This document shows positions 16,641-26,539 of a DNA stretch of 64,000 nt, piece by piece. Within the stretch, counting starts at the first letter, position 1; the number at the start of each line of letters is the position of its first letter. Made by a program: the position numbers and the translations under genes. The stretch comes from Deltaproteobacteria bacterium (lineage in GTDB: Bacteria > Acidobacteriota > Thermoanaerobaculia > Multivoradales > JAHZIX01), in NCBI GenBank assembly GCA_022601195.1, contig JAHZIX010000039.1, forward strand, positions 124,001-188,000, in the 5' to 3' direction. The notes beneath the pieces were generated by a model. That model was not told where the DNA came from. It made no database searches and worked only from the letters and a program-made list of their open reading frames with translations.

Positions 16641-17861
16641 CTAAGGGCATCTTTGAGGGCCGGCCCGCACCAAGTTGCCGGTACTCAGAGCCACGACGAG
16701 CTCGACTAAAGAACTATTTTCAAAGAAATCTATATAGATCATCGATACGGTGTTGGCCTCACCGGCTGCCGGTGCAAAATTCGTCCTGATCATTTCGAAC
16801 AAGGAGACATCGATCTCACGGCTCAACTGTTCGAGGGTCGTCCAGGGTGTGGTCACGGAGAAGTTCTTCTTCATTACCGTGGCGACCGCTTCGATGATCT
16901 TTCCAAGCAGTTCGGAACCTTCCCCTTCCAAAGTTCTCCCTAGGGCCTCGAGCCCCTCGGCAACCGAGGCCAGAATGATCTCGGTGTAGTTGGAACCCTG
17001 CGGAGTCAGAGTCAGGTAAAGGGCAAAAGGAAGATTGCCGGATTGAGCTTGGCAGCTATTTTGGTTCTGCTCGGTGACCATGTTGGCCAGGTCTGTGCCG
17101 TTGGTATACCGCCCGAAGATCGCCATTCCTTGATTATCGGAGTCCGGCGGGCTGTAGGGTTGAGGCCAGTAGATGCCAGAGGGTTGCTGCGCTTCGCCGT
17201 TGACTAGAATCACCTTCGATCCCTGGGGCGAGGCGCCGTCATTGGTAACGATTTGAGTCCAAGTTTGATTCCAAACATCATTGGTGATCTCACCGTTGTC
17301 GATCCTGGGCACGTAAGCGTAACCTCCCAAAGCCTCGAGGATTTCTTGGAGAAGATCTTCTTCCTGCCGGCTCCCCGCTTCGAATCCCTGGTAGTGACCG
17401 AGGGTGATGTAGATGATCTCTCCCTGGGTTGCCGCTAGGAAGCTGGAAAGATCGTCTAGGACTTCAGCGAGGGGAACACTGCGCAAGCCATGATAGGTGT
17501 AGAACTTCCTGTGGCTGCGGGCTATGCGAAGGTCGAGGCCTCGAACTCCTGCCTGAAGTTGATCATTGATGGATTGAGTGGTCGATGTGGCGAGACCGGT
17601 TACCACTTTCTTGATCGATTCTTCCACTGAGCTCACTACCGCTTCGAGCTGGGACCCTAACCCCGGCAGCTTGCCAACGAGGACTGCAATTTCAGGCAGG
17701 AGATTGTAGATATCCGTCAGGACCGGCGGAAGGCCCGGCTCGCCAATCATCGGATTGGCCAAGGCATAGGCCGCTGAGTCGTGAGTGGTGGGAAGGCAGA
17801 TCTGGCGCAGAGGCAGTTGGTGAATCGACGGGTTGTCTTTCATCCAAGTCGAGAAGTTCAT
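16641..17861 (-). CDS. Phosphatidylinositol-phospholipase-C X-domain-like protein
   Basis: LPLRQICLPTTHDSAAYAL and GVRGLDLRIARSHRKFYTYHGL match the two catalytic-His regions of bacterial PI-PLC X-type TIM-barrel domains (His of TTHD and His of YTYHG). These enzymes cleave phosphodiester lipids, or in some relatives act on other substrates. A 60-residue helical insertion sits between the motifs (residues about 50-110). The start at 17861 has AGGAG six bases upstream; an in-frame extension to 17924 is less likely. No signal peptide is visible. Gene stands alone, convergent with the ADOP gene. Confidence 0.72.
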   Translation of the reverse strand: MNFSTWMKDNPSIHQLPLRQICLPTTHDSAAYALANPMIGEPGLPPVLTDIYNLLPEIAVLVGKLPGLGSQLEAVVSSVEESIKKVVTGLATSTTQSINDQLQAGVRGLDLRIARSHRKFYTYHGLRSVPLAEVLDDLSSFLAATQGEIIYITLGHYQGFEAGSRQEEDLLQEILEALGGYAYVPRIDNGEITNDVWNQTWTQIVTNDGASPQGSKVILVNGEAQQPSGIYWPQPYSPPDSDNQGMAIFGRYTNGTDLANMVTEQNQNSCQAQSGNLPFALYLTLTPQGSNYTEIILASVAEGLEALGRTLEGEGSELLGKIIEAVATVMKKNFSVTTPWTTLEQLSREIDVSLFEMIRTNFAPAAGEANTVSMIYIDFFENSSLVELVVALSTGNLVRAGPQRCP

Positions 17862-18048
17862 CGCGTTCTCCTGCGGGTAGTGCTGGCTACCGGCTCGGAA
17901 AACCTGATCAGTCTCACTGATCACTTTGACTATCTTCTCGATCCGGTATCGTTAGGTTTCTCCTTTCAAGTGGGGTGGGATGCTCATATATCGCATTCGA
18001 TCTTCCGCAAGGCGAGATGGGCGCCGGAGGGGGTTCAGCCTCTCTGAC

Positions 18049-21000
18049 TTATCGGCCCATTACTTTGTAGGCGGCAGGAATGACGACCAAGGTGAGAGCT
18101 GTGGAGGCGAGCAGGCCACCGATCACCGCGAGGGCCATAGGAGTGCGCAGCTCACTTCCCTCGCCGAAGCCGATGGCCATGGGTAGAAGGCCCAAGGCGG
18201 TGGTTGCGGTGGTCATGAGAATGGGCCTCAGTCGCTGGCGCCCGGCTCGGCGAAGGGCTTCCAACTTTTCGACACCTTTGCGCCGGTGGCGATTGGTGGC
18301 ATCCACCAGGAGGATCGCATTATTGACCACGATGCCGGCCAACATGACCACGCCGATCAGCACCACGACCGAAACCCGCACCTCGAAGAGATACAGGGCC
18401 CACAATACCCCGACCAGGGAGAGGGGCACACTGAAGAGAATGACAAAGGGGTGGAGGAGAGACTCGAATTGAGAAGCCATCACCAAATAGACCAGGAAGA
18501 TTGCCAGAAAGAGGGCCAACTTCATGCTGTCGAAAGAGGTTTGCATCTCTCGCTGCTGGCCGCCAAGAGTCCAGTCGAAGCCAGCTGGCAGGGCGAGGTT
18601 TTCCATCACCCTCTCGATTTCTTTGCCGGCGGAAGCCAGGTCTCGACCTTCGAGGTTTGCGGTAAGCAATGCTGAGCGTTCCCCTTCCGCTCTGCGGATC
18701 TCAGCGGGCCCTTCCTCCTCCGTGATGTCCGCTACAGCGGACAGGGGTAGGGTAGTGCGGTCCTGCTGAAAGACCGTAAGGCTGGCTAGGTTGCTGGCGC
18801 TATCGCGGTAGCTTTCCTCTGAGCGAAGACGTATGTCGATGGTGCGGTCTTGGTGTTGAATGTCCGTGGCCACGGTTCCCTGGACTTTTGAACGAACCAG
18901 AGAGGCAACTTCTTGAATGGTGAGTCCGAGGGAGGCGAGGCGGTCCCGATCGAAGCGGACGACCAGCTCCGGTGAGCCACCTTCGGCGGAAGATTCCACA
19001 TCTTTGAGTCCTGGTATTCCCCGCAGGCCCTCCGCGGCTTGGTCAGCTAGCCGTTCGAGGAGATCGAGATTGTAGCCTCGCAATTCTAGCTCGATGGGTG
19101 TCTTGAAGCTGAAGAAGGAGGGGCGCCCAAACTTGAGCTCCAGGCCTTCCTGCTGACTCAGTTCCTGCCGCAAGCGAGCGATGAGCTGCTCTTCCTTAGC
19201 GCGGGAGAAAGGAGGAGCGATGGTGATGGTGAGCTGCCCTCGGTTCTCTCTGTTCTCTGTCGCCAAGCCCCCCTGTTGGTTGGAAGATCCGACCAGCGAA
19301 TAGACAGTACCGATGCCCGGCAGATCCCTGGCGATGGTCTCCAGTTGGGCCATGCGCCGCTGGGTGACCTCCAAATGAGTACCGGGAGGTAGCTCCACGT
19401 CGACATAGAACTCTCCCTGGACCAGCTCCGGAACCAGTTCCTGGCCCAATTTGGGATAAAGCAGCAGGCTGCCGGCAAAGACAGCGGCAGCTAGAAGAAG
19501 GACCAGCCAAGGGTGGGCAAGAGCTCTGTCCAGGCCTTTGCCGTAAAGAGCTGCCAGACGCTGGAATCCGGCGGTGAATAGCCTGGCTGGCACCGCCAAA
19601 AGGAGGTTGATGGGGATGGAAACCAATTTCCCTAAGAACTTGAAAATACGAAACAGCCCGACGCTGGAATTGAAGGCGGCTGACCGAACAGCATTCGCGG
19701 CGGCGCTGGAGGTCTCCGCCGTGTTCTCCTCGGTGCCCTCCCCGGTGGTCTGTTCCGAGGGGGTCTCCTGAATAGTTCCAGTCGTGAAGCGCCTTGAAGC
19801 GAGCATGGGAATGATCGTCAGGGCGACCACCAGGGATACGAGGAGAGAGAAGGTGACGGTTAGAGCCTGATCCGAGAAGAACTGGGCTGCAACCCCTTCC
19901 ACGAATACGATCGGTAAGAAGACGCAAATACTGGTCATGGTCGAGGCGATGATGGCGGTCGCCACCGCGCTGGCACCGACTCGAGCTGCCTCCACGTCGT
20001 TCAACCCTCTATCGCGACGTCGCTGAATGGCTTCGAGCACCACGATAGCGTTGTCGACCAACAGGCCGATACCGAGAGTTAGGCCTCCCAGGGACATGAT
20101 GTTGAGAGAAATATCCGTCAAATACATCAGGAAGAAAGTGGCGACTACCGAAATGGGGATAGCCGCTGCGATGATCAGAGTTGGCTTCCAAGATCGCAAG
20201 AACAGGAAGAGGACCAGGATCGCCAAAACTCCCCCCTGGGCGGCGGTGGAAAGCACTTCCTTCACCGACTGGCGGATGTAGCGCGCTTGGTCGGTGATCA
20301 TTTGCACTCGGAGGTTCGGATCGACCTTGGCCAGCTGTTGGCGAATCTCATCCAGGGAGCTTTGGGCCGCGTCCGAGACTTTGACGGTGTTGGTGCCTCC
20401 CGCTTTAAAAATAGCGATCTCGACACTCTCTGCACCATCGAGGCGAGTGATGATCTCCCGTTCCCTATGACCACGGCGAACCGTGGCTACGTCTCGCAGA
20501 CGAATGTTGGCGCTACCCTCTCGAAGCACGACGAGCTCTTCCAGGTCCCCTGGCCGAAGGATCTCGTTGACGGTGCGGACAAGGTACTCGGTTTGGCCGT
20601 CCTTGAGGCGGCCGCCGGTGATATTGACGTTTTCCTGGGCGAGGCGGCTCTCCAAGGTCGTGAGGGATAGGCCTAGGTTGGCCATCCGCCGTTCGTCGAC
20701 CTCTACCTGAATTTCTTCCTCGAGCCCCCCCTGCACCACAGCTGCGGCGACCCCTTCGATGCGCTCGAGGAGCCGTTTGACCCTCTCCTCGGCGACTCGG
20801 CGAAGGTGGATGAGATCCCTGTCGCCAGTCAATGCAATGCGTAAAATCGGGTCGAGAGAAGGGTCGTAGCGCAGAAGAACCGGTGGGTCTACTTCCTCCG
20901 GGAGGATGATGACATCCAGCCGCTCCCGCACATCGAGGGCAGCGAAATCCATTTCCGTGCCCCAGGCAAACTCCAAAGTGACTTCACTGATGTTGGCCCG

Positions 21001-21252
21001 GGAGCTCGACGAGACCCGAACGAGATTGTTGACCACGCCCACAGCGTTCTCCACCGGTCGAGAGACCAGGCTCTCGACTTCGATGGGCGCTGCCCCGGGA
21101 AACGAAGTGCGGATGGTGAGAGAGGGATAGGTCACATCCGGCAGCAGGTCGGTAGCCAGCTCCCGGAAGGCAACGATTCCAAATACCACCGCAGCCACCG
21201 CAAAGATGAACACCGCCACCGGGCGGCGAGTGGAGAAGTCGACGAGTTTCAT
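18049..21252 (-). CDS. RND efflux permease (second of the operon)
   Basis: Inner-membrane proton-driven exporter of the AcrB/HAE1 type, 1067 residues with the usual 12-helix, two porter-domain layout. LLPDVTYPSLTIRTSFPGAAP follows the first helix. The transmembrane-4 motif reads GLLVDNAIVVLEAI and the transmembrane-10 motif GIVVNNAILLVDAT, so AcrB Asp408 and Lys940 are Asn here while Asp407 is kept. A Ser/Thr/Glu-rich insertion of about 50 residues after helix 6 (TGTIQETPSEQTTGEG...) is unusual. It is the last gene of a sigma-RND operon. Confidence 0.92.
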   Translation of the reverse strand: MKLVDFSTRRPVAVFIFAVAAVVFGIVAFRELATDLLPDVTYPSLTIRTSFPGAAPIEVESLVSRPVENAVGVVNNLVRVSSSSRANISEVTLEFAWGTEMDFAALDVRERLDVIILPEEVDPPVLLRYDPSLDPILRIALTGDRDLIHLRRVAEERVKRLLERIEGVAAAVVQGGLEEEIQVEVDERRMANLGLSLTTLESRLAQENVNITGGRLKDGQTEYLVRTVNEILRPGDLEELVVLREGSANIRLRDVATVRRGHREREIITRLDGAESVEIAIFKAGGTNTVKVSDAAQSSLDEIRQQLAKVDPNLRVQMITDQARYIRQSVKEVLSTAAQGGVLAILVLFLFLRSWKPTLIIAAAIPISVVATFFLMYLTDISLNIMSLGGLTLGIGLLVDNAIVVLEAIQRRRDRGLNDVEAARVGASAVATAIIASTMTSICVFLPIVFVEGVAAQFFSDQALTVTFSLLVSLVVALTIIPMLASRRFTTGTIQETPSEQTTGEGTEENTAETSSAAANAVRSAAFNSSVGLFRIFKFLGKLVSIPINLLLAVPARLFTAGFQRLAALYGKGLDRALAHPWLVLLLAAAVFAGSLLLYPKLGQELVPELVQGEFYVDVELPPGTHLEVTQRRMAQLETIARDLPGIGTVYSLVGSSNQQGGLATENRENRGQLTITIAPPFSRAKEEQLIARLRQELSQQEGLELKFGRPSFFSFKTPIELELRGYNLDLLERLADQAAEGLRGIPGLKDVESSAEGGSPELVVRFDRDRLASLGLTIQEVASLVRSKVQGTVATDIQHQDRTIDIRLRSEESYRDSASNLASLTVFQQDRTTLPLSAVADITEEEGPAEIRRAEGERSALLTANLEGRDLASAGKEIERVMENLALPAGFDWTLGGQQREMQTSFDSMKLALFLAIFLVYLVMASQFESLLHPFVILFSVPLSLVGVLWALYLFEVRVSVVVLIGVVMLAGIVVNNAILLVDATNRHRRKGVEKLEALRRAGRQRLRPILMTTATTALGLLPMAIGFGEGSELRTPMALAVIGGLLASTALTLVVIPAAYKVMGR

Positions 21253-21289
21253 GGGTTGTGCCCTAGAAGAATTGCAGCGACGGGAGCCG

Positions 21290-22834
21290 TCAAGGTTGGG
21301 TTCTTCCGCCTTGTTGGCGAAATTGTTGGAGGCGCTGCTGGATTTGCTCTTCCGAGAGGCCTCGGTCTCTCATGCGCTGTTTCATCTCTTCTAGGCGTTC
21401 CGGCGAAGGCGGTCCATCTCCTCCGCCCCGGGGCCGCCCTTGGGGGCCAACTTGCTGGCGAATTTGTTGGAGGCGCTGCTGGATTTGTTCTTCCGAGAGG
21501 CCTCGGTCTCGCATGCGTTGTTTCATCTCTTCTAGCCGCTCTGGGATAGGCCCGTCGGACTGCTCTCGAGAAGGCTTTTCCGACTCCTCTGGCCCACTAG
21601 CTCTCGCCTCGGGAGCCAGCTCCGGTCCCGGAGAATGACTCTTCCCGAGAATCTCCAAAGGCGTTCCTTCGCTCAGCCCATCTTGGCCGACGACGACGAC
21701 CTGATCACCCTCTTGGAGCCCTTCGAGGACCTCCATGGAGTCGTTGTTTCGAAATCCCAACTTCAAGGTCCGACGCTCAGCGATGCCATCGGCGAAGACG
21801 AAGACGGTATCTTCCAGGGCGTCGAGAGCCAAGGCTGCCTTGGGGACAACCAGAGAGTTCTCACGGGTTTCTACCTCGAGAAAGACGCTAGCGAACATTC
21901 CCGGACGGAGCTTGTTCTGGCCGTTTACCTCGAGGGTCACTTTGATGGTGCCAGTTTCGGCATCCACGACTGGGCTAATGCGCAGGACCTTCGCGGCGAA
22001 ACTCTCGCCGGGCCAGGCTTCTACCTGAAGTTGCGCTGGTTGGCCTTCGCGCAGTCGCGACAGCTCCTTCTCCGGCACCTGAATGGGGCATAGAAGTGGG
22101 TCGAAGTCCGAGAGACGAAAGAGGGGTTGGTTGACGTTCAAGTTTTCGGCGAACTTCACATAGCGGAGAACCACCAAACCACCAAAGGGGGCGGTGATCT
22201 CGGTGTATTGAAGCTGAATTCGTAGCCGCTCGTAATCACCTTGGGCCGACTGGTAGTTCGCCAGAGCTTGGTCCACTGTTTCCTGGCTGACCAATTCGCT
22301 GCCGAAGAGACGTTTGACTCTCTCGTAGGCGAGCTTCGTTTCTTCTAGCCGAACCTCAGAGACGGCTAGGGAGGAGCGCATTTCTCGGTCGTCGATGCGC
22401 GCCAGGAGTTGCCCGCGCCGTACCTTCATCCCTTCCTCGGCTTTCAGCTCGACGATGGGGCCAGCGAGGCGGGTCACCAGGTCGATTTCCCGCTCCGCTT
22501 CCAGGGCGCCATGGGTCTCAAAAAATTGTGAGATGGAGCGACGGGCCGTAGCGATGACTTCCACTGGAACGCCTCGCTCCTGGCCGCCGGCGGCACCTCC
22601 TCGCCCTCCTCCGGGTCTACCGCCTCCTCCGGGCCGTCCCGAAGCCGAGGGGCCACCGCGAGAAGCCTTGGTGGTGTCTGTTGAACTGCCGTGGTCAGCC
22701 CCGGAGCGCTTGCCGCTGGCCTCGTCGGAGCCTCCGGTACAGCCGCTGAGGCAGAGGCTCACAGCGGTGACCCAGGAGCAGAGGGATTTTGTCCGGCGCC
22801 CGGGGGCGCCTAAGGTTTTCAAAAATGGAGACAT
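21290..22834 (-). CDS. RND membrane-fusion lipoprotein (HlyD/AcrA family)
   Basis: Periplasmic adaptor linking the RND permeases to an outer-membrane channel. The signal ends in a lipobox (CLSGC, Cys32). A Gly/Arg-rich linker follows, then barrel-sandwich/lipoyl (IVELKAEEGMKVRRGQLLARID), coiled-coil hairpin, and beta-barrel (VPEKELSRLREGQPAQLQV) regions. The C-terminus is extended by two nearly identical 31-residue charged helices (PERLEEMKQRMRDRGLSEEQ...) repeated every 47 residues. This tail is not part of standard adaptors. It lies between two permease genes in an operon. Confidence 0.9.
   Translation of the reverse strand: MSPFLKTLGAPGRRTKSLCSWVTAVSLCLSGCTGGSDEASGKRSGADHGSSTDTTKASRGGPSASGRPGGGGRPGGGRGGAAGGQERGVPVEVIATARRSISQFFETHGALEAEREIDLVTRLAGPIVELKAEEGMKVRRGQLLARIDDREMRSSLAVSEVRLEETKLAYERVKRLFGSELVSQETVDQALANYQSAQGDYERLRIQLQYTEITAPFGGLVVLRYVKFAENLNVNQPLFRLSDFDPLLCPIQVPEKELSRLREGQPAQLQVEAWPGESFAAKVLRISPVVDAETGTIKVTLEVNGQNKLRPGMFASVFLEVETRENSLVVPKAALALDALEDTVFVFADGIAERRTLKLGFRNNDSMEVLEGLQEGDQVVVVGQDGLSEGTPLEILGKSHSPGPELAPEARASGPEESEKPSREQSDGPIPERLEEMKQRMRDRGLSEEQIQQRLQQIRQQVGPQGRPRGGGDGPPSPERLEEMKQRMRDRGLSEEQIQQRLQQFRQQGGRTQP
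21311..21403 (-). repeat. C-terminal helix repeat, copy 2
   Basis: Encodes the second 31-residue copy, differing from copy 1 by one residue (Phe for Ile near its end). The two lie 141 bases (47 codons) apart. Confidence 0.85.
21452..21544 (-). repeat. C-terminal helix repeat, copy 1
   Basis: Encodes the first 31-residue copy of the charged helix in the adaptor protein; a Gly/Pro-rich linker of 16 residues separates it from copy 2. Confidence 0.85.
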
Positions 22835-22847
22835 GCTTTTCGGTTCC

Positions 22848-25800
22848 TCAAGCTGCTCGCGCTGCCCGCCGCAAAAAGCGGGTCAGATCGCTGATCGAAG
22901 AATACAGGGTCGGTGTGATCATCAAGGTTAGAAAGGTCGAGGTTGTCAGGCCACCGAGGATGACCAGGGCCACGGGGACCCAGGTTGCGGAACGACCTTC
23001 CAAGGGGCCGAAATATTGGGGTAGGACAAGCGGTGCCACCATGGGGGCCAAGCCTAGGATCGTCGTGACGGCGGTCATTAGGATAGCTCGAAGACGATGA
23101 GACCCGCCCACGAGAATCGCTTCCTGGCGATCCATTCCGGACCGGCGCAGGCGGTTGATGTGGTCGACGAGCACGATGCCGTTGTTGACCACCACCCCAA
23201 TCAGCAAGATGAACCCTAACTCGGTGAAATTATCTCGTGGTTGCCCAGCCAGTTTCATCACCAAGCCAACGCCGATGAAGGCGAAAGGAACCGAGAGCAT
23301 GATGGCGAGGGGCTGGGTGAAACTCTCGAACAGAGCCGCCATCAGCAGGTAGACCAGCAAGATCGCGAAAAGCAGAGCAAACCTAGCGCCTTCCTGGTCC
23401 CGTTGGCCGCGGCGATTCCAGCGACCGAAGCTCCAGGCGTATCCGGGAGGCATGGCGGTGGCGGCCAGCACTTGGTTGGCTCCAGCCATGGCTCCGAACA
23501 TAGCCTTTGGGGAGCTGGGGTTGGCGGAGACCGTTACCCGGGCTCGGCGGTTTTCCCGGTCGATACTCTGGGGGCCTCGAGTGACCTCGAAAGCGGCCAA
23601 GGTACTCAGGGGGGAGTTGCCTTCGGCGCCGCGAACGGTAACGTTCTTGAGTTGTTCCAGCGTTTCCCGGTCTTCCTCGCTGTAGCGCACCATCAAGTCG
23701 ACCTCTCGGTCCCCCGTCTTCAGATAGCTGACGGCCCGATCGGACAAAGAGCTCTGAACCGTGAAGGCTACGGCTTGGCTGGAAAGATTGGCTTGGATGG
23801 CTCTTTGGCGCTCGACAGCGATGCGCACTTCGTCGTCGCCACTCTCCACCGAAAGGTCGACATCCTGCACCATGGGGAGGGCATCCAAGCCTGCGGCTAC
23901 TTCCCTTCCCAAAGTTTCTAGGATCTGAGGGTTATCGCCGGTGAGCTCGACCTCGAGGCCTTGGCTGCCATGACGGCCAGTGCTCTGAGCTATGCGCAAG
24001 GTGACTCCCGCTTTTTGAGGAAGCAGAGCGCGAATGCGATCTCGGGCTTCGGTGGTCGAAAGGCTGCTCTCAGACTCCTCTTTGAGGAATATGTCGAAGC
24101 GCCTTTGCCGGTTCCAGCCCCGGGATCGACCTCCTCCGGTGCGATAGCGGTAGGCAACGTCAGAGATGTCGAGCTCCTCTTTTCGTTCCGCTAGGAGGCT
24201 GGCCACTTCGTCGAAAACCTGGCGGGTTTGATCGAGGCTGTAGTTGCGAGGAGTATCCACTTGAATGGTGATTTGACGCTCCTGGGTGCGAGCAGAGAAG
24301 GAGCGCTCAATGGACTCGAAGAGGTGCCAGGATCCCCAAACCAAGCCAAAGCTAAATGCCAGAAAGACAACGCGGTGGCGCAAGGTCCATCGTAGGCTCG
24401 AGCTGTAACCCCGAGCCAATTTCTCCAGTAGCGGCGAGAGTCGAGGTTTTTCTTTCTCCAGGAGCATCGCCGCTGCCATGGGCACTACCGTCAGGGCCAC
24501 CAGCAACGAAGCGACCAGGACAATGCAAACCGTGAAGCCGATATCGTGCAGGTACCGGGCAAAGAAACCGCCACCCCCCCCCAGAAAGATGATCGGCACG
24601 AAAACACACAGGCTGGTCGCCGTCGAGGCAGAAATGGGCAAAGCGACTTCGGAGGCGCCCCGAGCGGCAGCGGTGGCAGCGTCCTCCCCGAGGTCTGACA
24701 AGCGGCGGAAGATAGCTTCGATCACCACGATGGAGTTGTCTAAAAGCATCCCCAGTGCCAGTACGAGTCCCATCAGGCTGACGACGTTGAGGGTCAGCTC
24801 GGCCCAACCGGCCTGGCGAATCAAAAACATGATGACGAAGGTGCAGATGACCGAGACGGGAATCGCGATTCCCACCAGGAGAGTGGTTCTCACGCGGCGC
24901 AGAAACAGGAAAACGGCCAGGATGGCGAGCCCACCGCCCACGAACCCAGCGTCCCGGAGCTGGGCGAGTCCCTTGCGGACATCCAAGGAGGAGTCATGGT
25001 AGACGCGGATGTCTAGCCCTTCGTGGCTAGATTCTGCGAGCAGCGAGTCGATCTCCCCCTTGGCGCGGTCCACCACGTCCAACAAATTTGCTGTGGAAGC
25101 TTTGTACACCGCCACGGTCATGGCCTCGGTGCCATTGAGGTAGTTGAAGGATTCCTGGGTGGGGAACTCATGGGAAATGCGCGCTACATCTGCCAGCTTC
25201 AAGCCGCTGGTACCCAGGGCTAGGGAACGGATCTCTTCCAGGTCCTCCAGCTGGCCGAGGAAGCGCACGGTGAGTTTGCGCCCCCCTTCCTTGATGAACC
25301 CAGCGGAGAGGTCCAAGTGGTTTTGGCGAAGCAGTGAGGAGATTTCTCGAACGTCGATGCTGTGAGCCGCCATACGATCGGCATCTAGTTCCACCTGGAT
25401 CTGCTTTTCGCGCAACCCATCGATGCGGACCTGACCCACCCCATCGATTCTCTCGAGCCTTTGTTGAAGGACCCGCTCGGCGAAGTCGTAGAGTCGGTCC
25501 GGTTCCCAGGGTGCGCTGAGGTGAAACCGAAGGGTAGGAATATCGGAGCTCTGAAAGCGCCGCATGCGGACCTGACGCACCCCGGAAGGGAGCAGGTGGC
25601 GAACCCGATCGACTCGATCTCGAACCTCGACGGCTGCCAGGTCCATATCGGTTCCATCTTTGAATTCGAGGCTGACCTCACCGCTGTCGGCGGAGGCTTT
25701 TGAGGCGAGACGGTCCAGGTTGTTGAGAGTGCCGAAGCTCTCCTCCAGAGGTTGGACGATGAGTCGGTCGACTTCGTTGGGCGACGATGAGGGGTAGGGC

Positions 25801-26006
25801 ACCGTCACCCAAATAGACGAAGAGCTAATGGCGGGTAGGAACTCTAGAGGTAGCCTATTCAAGGCCAGAACTCCCAGCACCAAGACGCCAATGAGAATCA
25901 TGGACATGGTGACTCGCCGGTGTACGGCGAAGCCAACCAAGGGGTGAATGTGGACCTGTTCCCCGGATTTCTGAACCGCCGGTGCCTGATCTCCCGTCGC
26001 TGGCAT
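22848..26006 (-). CDS. RND efflux permease (first of the operon)
   Basis: A 1052-residue AcrB-type permease with MSMILIGVLVLGVLALNRLPLEFLP as first helix. The transmembrane-4 motif is GMLLDNSIVVIEAIFRR, and the transmembrane-10 motif GVVVNNGIVLVDHINR. The classical Asp-Asp/Lys relay is therefore Asp-Asn/Asn, as in the sister permease. It is clearly diverged from the second permease of the same operon, so the pair may form a mixed trimer, as MdtB and MdtC do, or two pumps sharing one adaptor. Its ATG overlaps the preceding stop by one base (TGATG), and the adaptor starts 13 bases after its stop. Confidence 0.92.
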   Translation of the reverse strand: MPATGDQAPAVQKSGEQVHIHPLVGFAVHRRVTMSMILIGVLVLGVLALNRLPLEFLPAISSSSIWVTVPYPSSSPNEVDRLIVQPLEESFGTLNNLDRLASKASADSGEVSLEFKDGTDMDLAAVEVRDRVDRVRHLLPSGVRQVRMRRFQSSDIPTLRFHLSAPWEPDRLYDFAERVLQQRLERIDGVGQVRIDGLREKQIQVELDADRMAAHSIDVREISSLLRQNHLDLSAGFIKEGGRKLTVRFLGQLEDLEEIRSLALGTSGLKLADVARISHEFPTQESFNYLNGTEAMTVAVYKASTANLLDVVDRAKGEIDSLLAESSHEGLDIRVYHDSSLDVRKGLAQLRDAGFVGGGLAILAVFLFLRRVRTTLLVGIAIPVSVICTFVIMFLIRQAGWAELTLNVVSLMGLVLALGMLLDNSIVVIEAIFRRLSDLGEDAATAAARGASEVALPISASTATSLCVFVPIIFLGGGGGFFARYLHDIGFTVCIVLVASLLVALTVVPMAAAMLLEKEKPRLSPLLEKLARGYSSSLRWTLRHRVVFLAFSFGLVWGSWHLFESIERSFSARTQERQITIQVDTPRNYSLDQTRQVFDEVASLLAERKEELDISDVAYRYRTGGGRSRGWNRQRRFDIFLKEESESSLSTTEARDRIRALLPQKAGVTLRIAQSTGRHGSQGLEVELTGDNPQILETLGREVAAGLDALPMVQDVDLSVESGDDEVRIAVERQRAIQANLSSQAVAFTVQSSLSDRAVSYLKTGDREVDLMVRYSEEDRETLEQLKNVTVRGAEGNSPLSTLAAFEVTRGPQSIDRENRRARVTVSANPSSPKAMFGAMAGANQVLAATAMPPGYAWSFGRWNRRGQRDQEGARFALLFAILLVYLLMAALFESFTQPLAIMLSVPFAFIGVGLVMKLAGQPRDNFTELGFILLIGVVVNNGIVLVDHINRLRRSGMDRQEAILVGGSHRLRAILMTAVTTILGLAPMVAPLVLPQYFGPLEGRSATWVPVALVILGGLTTSTFLTLMITPTLYSSISDLTRFLRRAARAA

Positions 26007-26539
26007 CAGGTTTCGCCCTCCGTGAGGGGTTTGGTGGTGGGATCCTCTCCGTGGGGTTCACTCGGGTGTCGTCTGTGCCTACGTCCTTCCGGTGGTCTCC
26101 CAGCGCCTGGGGGCCGTCGCCTCCCTGGAGGTCCGAGATCGCCCGGCGGACTCCGCCGATGTTCTCTTCGCCGATTGCCTTCATGGCGACGGTGGAACTT
26201 CAGCTCTTGGAACCTCTGTTTCTGTTCCTCTGTGAGCAGTCCGAGAAGGCTCTCGTGGGTTTGGTCCATGAGTTGGTGCAGCTGGGGGCGAATTTCTCGG
26301 CGGATCTCTTCTCCACGGCGACGACTTTCCCGAAGGATGATGTTCGCTTTTTCTTGTTGCTCCTCTGTGAGCTGCAGCTCATTGGACAAATGCCCCAGAG
26401 GGGGATGGCCCATGAACCAGAGAGGACCTTCCCTTTCCTGGATTTGATGGGAATAGAAAAGGTGCGTGCCCAGGAGGCCGGTGATGATCCCGGCGACAAA
26501 GAGACCGAAGACTGCAGCCAGCGCTGTGGGGCGCTTCAT
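26006..26539 (-). CDS. Membrane-anchored Spy/CpxP-like protein
   Basis: One N-terminal membrane helix (AVFGLFVAGIITGLLGTHLFY) is followed by a helical region with LSNELQLTEEQQEKANIILRE and LTEEQKQRFQELK, two LTxxQ-like motifs typical of Spy/CpxP/periplasmic heavy-metal resistance proteins. The last 60 residues are Pro/Arg/Gly-rich. Such proteins act as periplasmic chaperones or stress sensors. The ATG at 26539 overlaps the anti-sigma stop (ATGA). Its place between the anti-sigma factor and the pump suggests it senses envelope or metal stress. Confidence 0.75.
   Translation of the reverse strand: MKRPTALAAVFGLFVAGIITGLLGTHLFYSHQIQEREGPLWFMGHPPLGHLSNELQLTEEQQEKANIILRESRRRGEEIRREIRPQLHQLMDQTHESLLGLLTEEQKQRFQELKFHRRHEGNRRREHRRSPPGDLGPPGRRRPPGAGRPPEGRRHRRHPSEPHGEDPTTKPLTEGET

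Noticed and set aside
19196..19927. 243-codon minus-strand frame inside the RND permease gene
   Set aside because: It lies in another frame of the same strand as a clear RND permease and has shadow-like, low-similarity composition.
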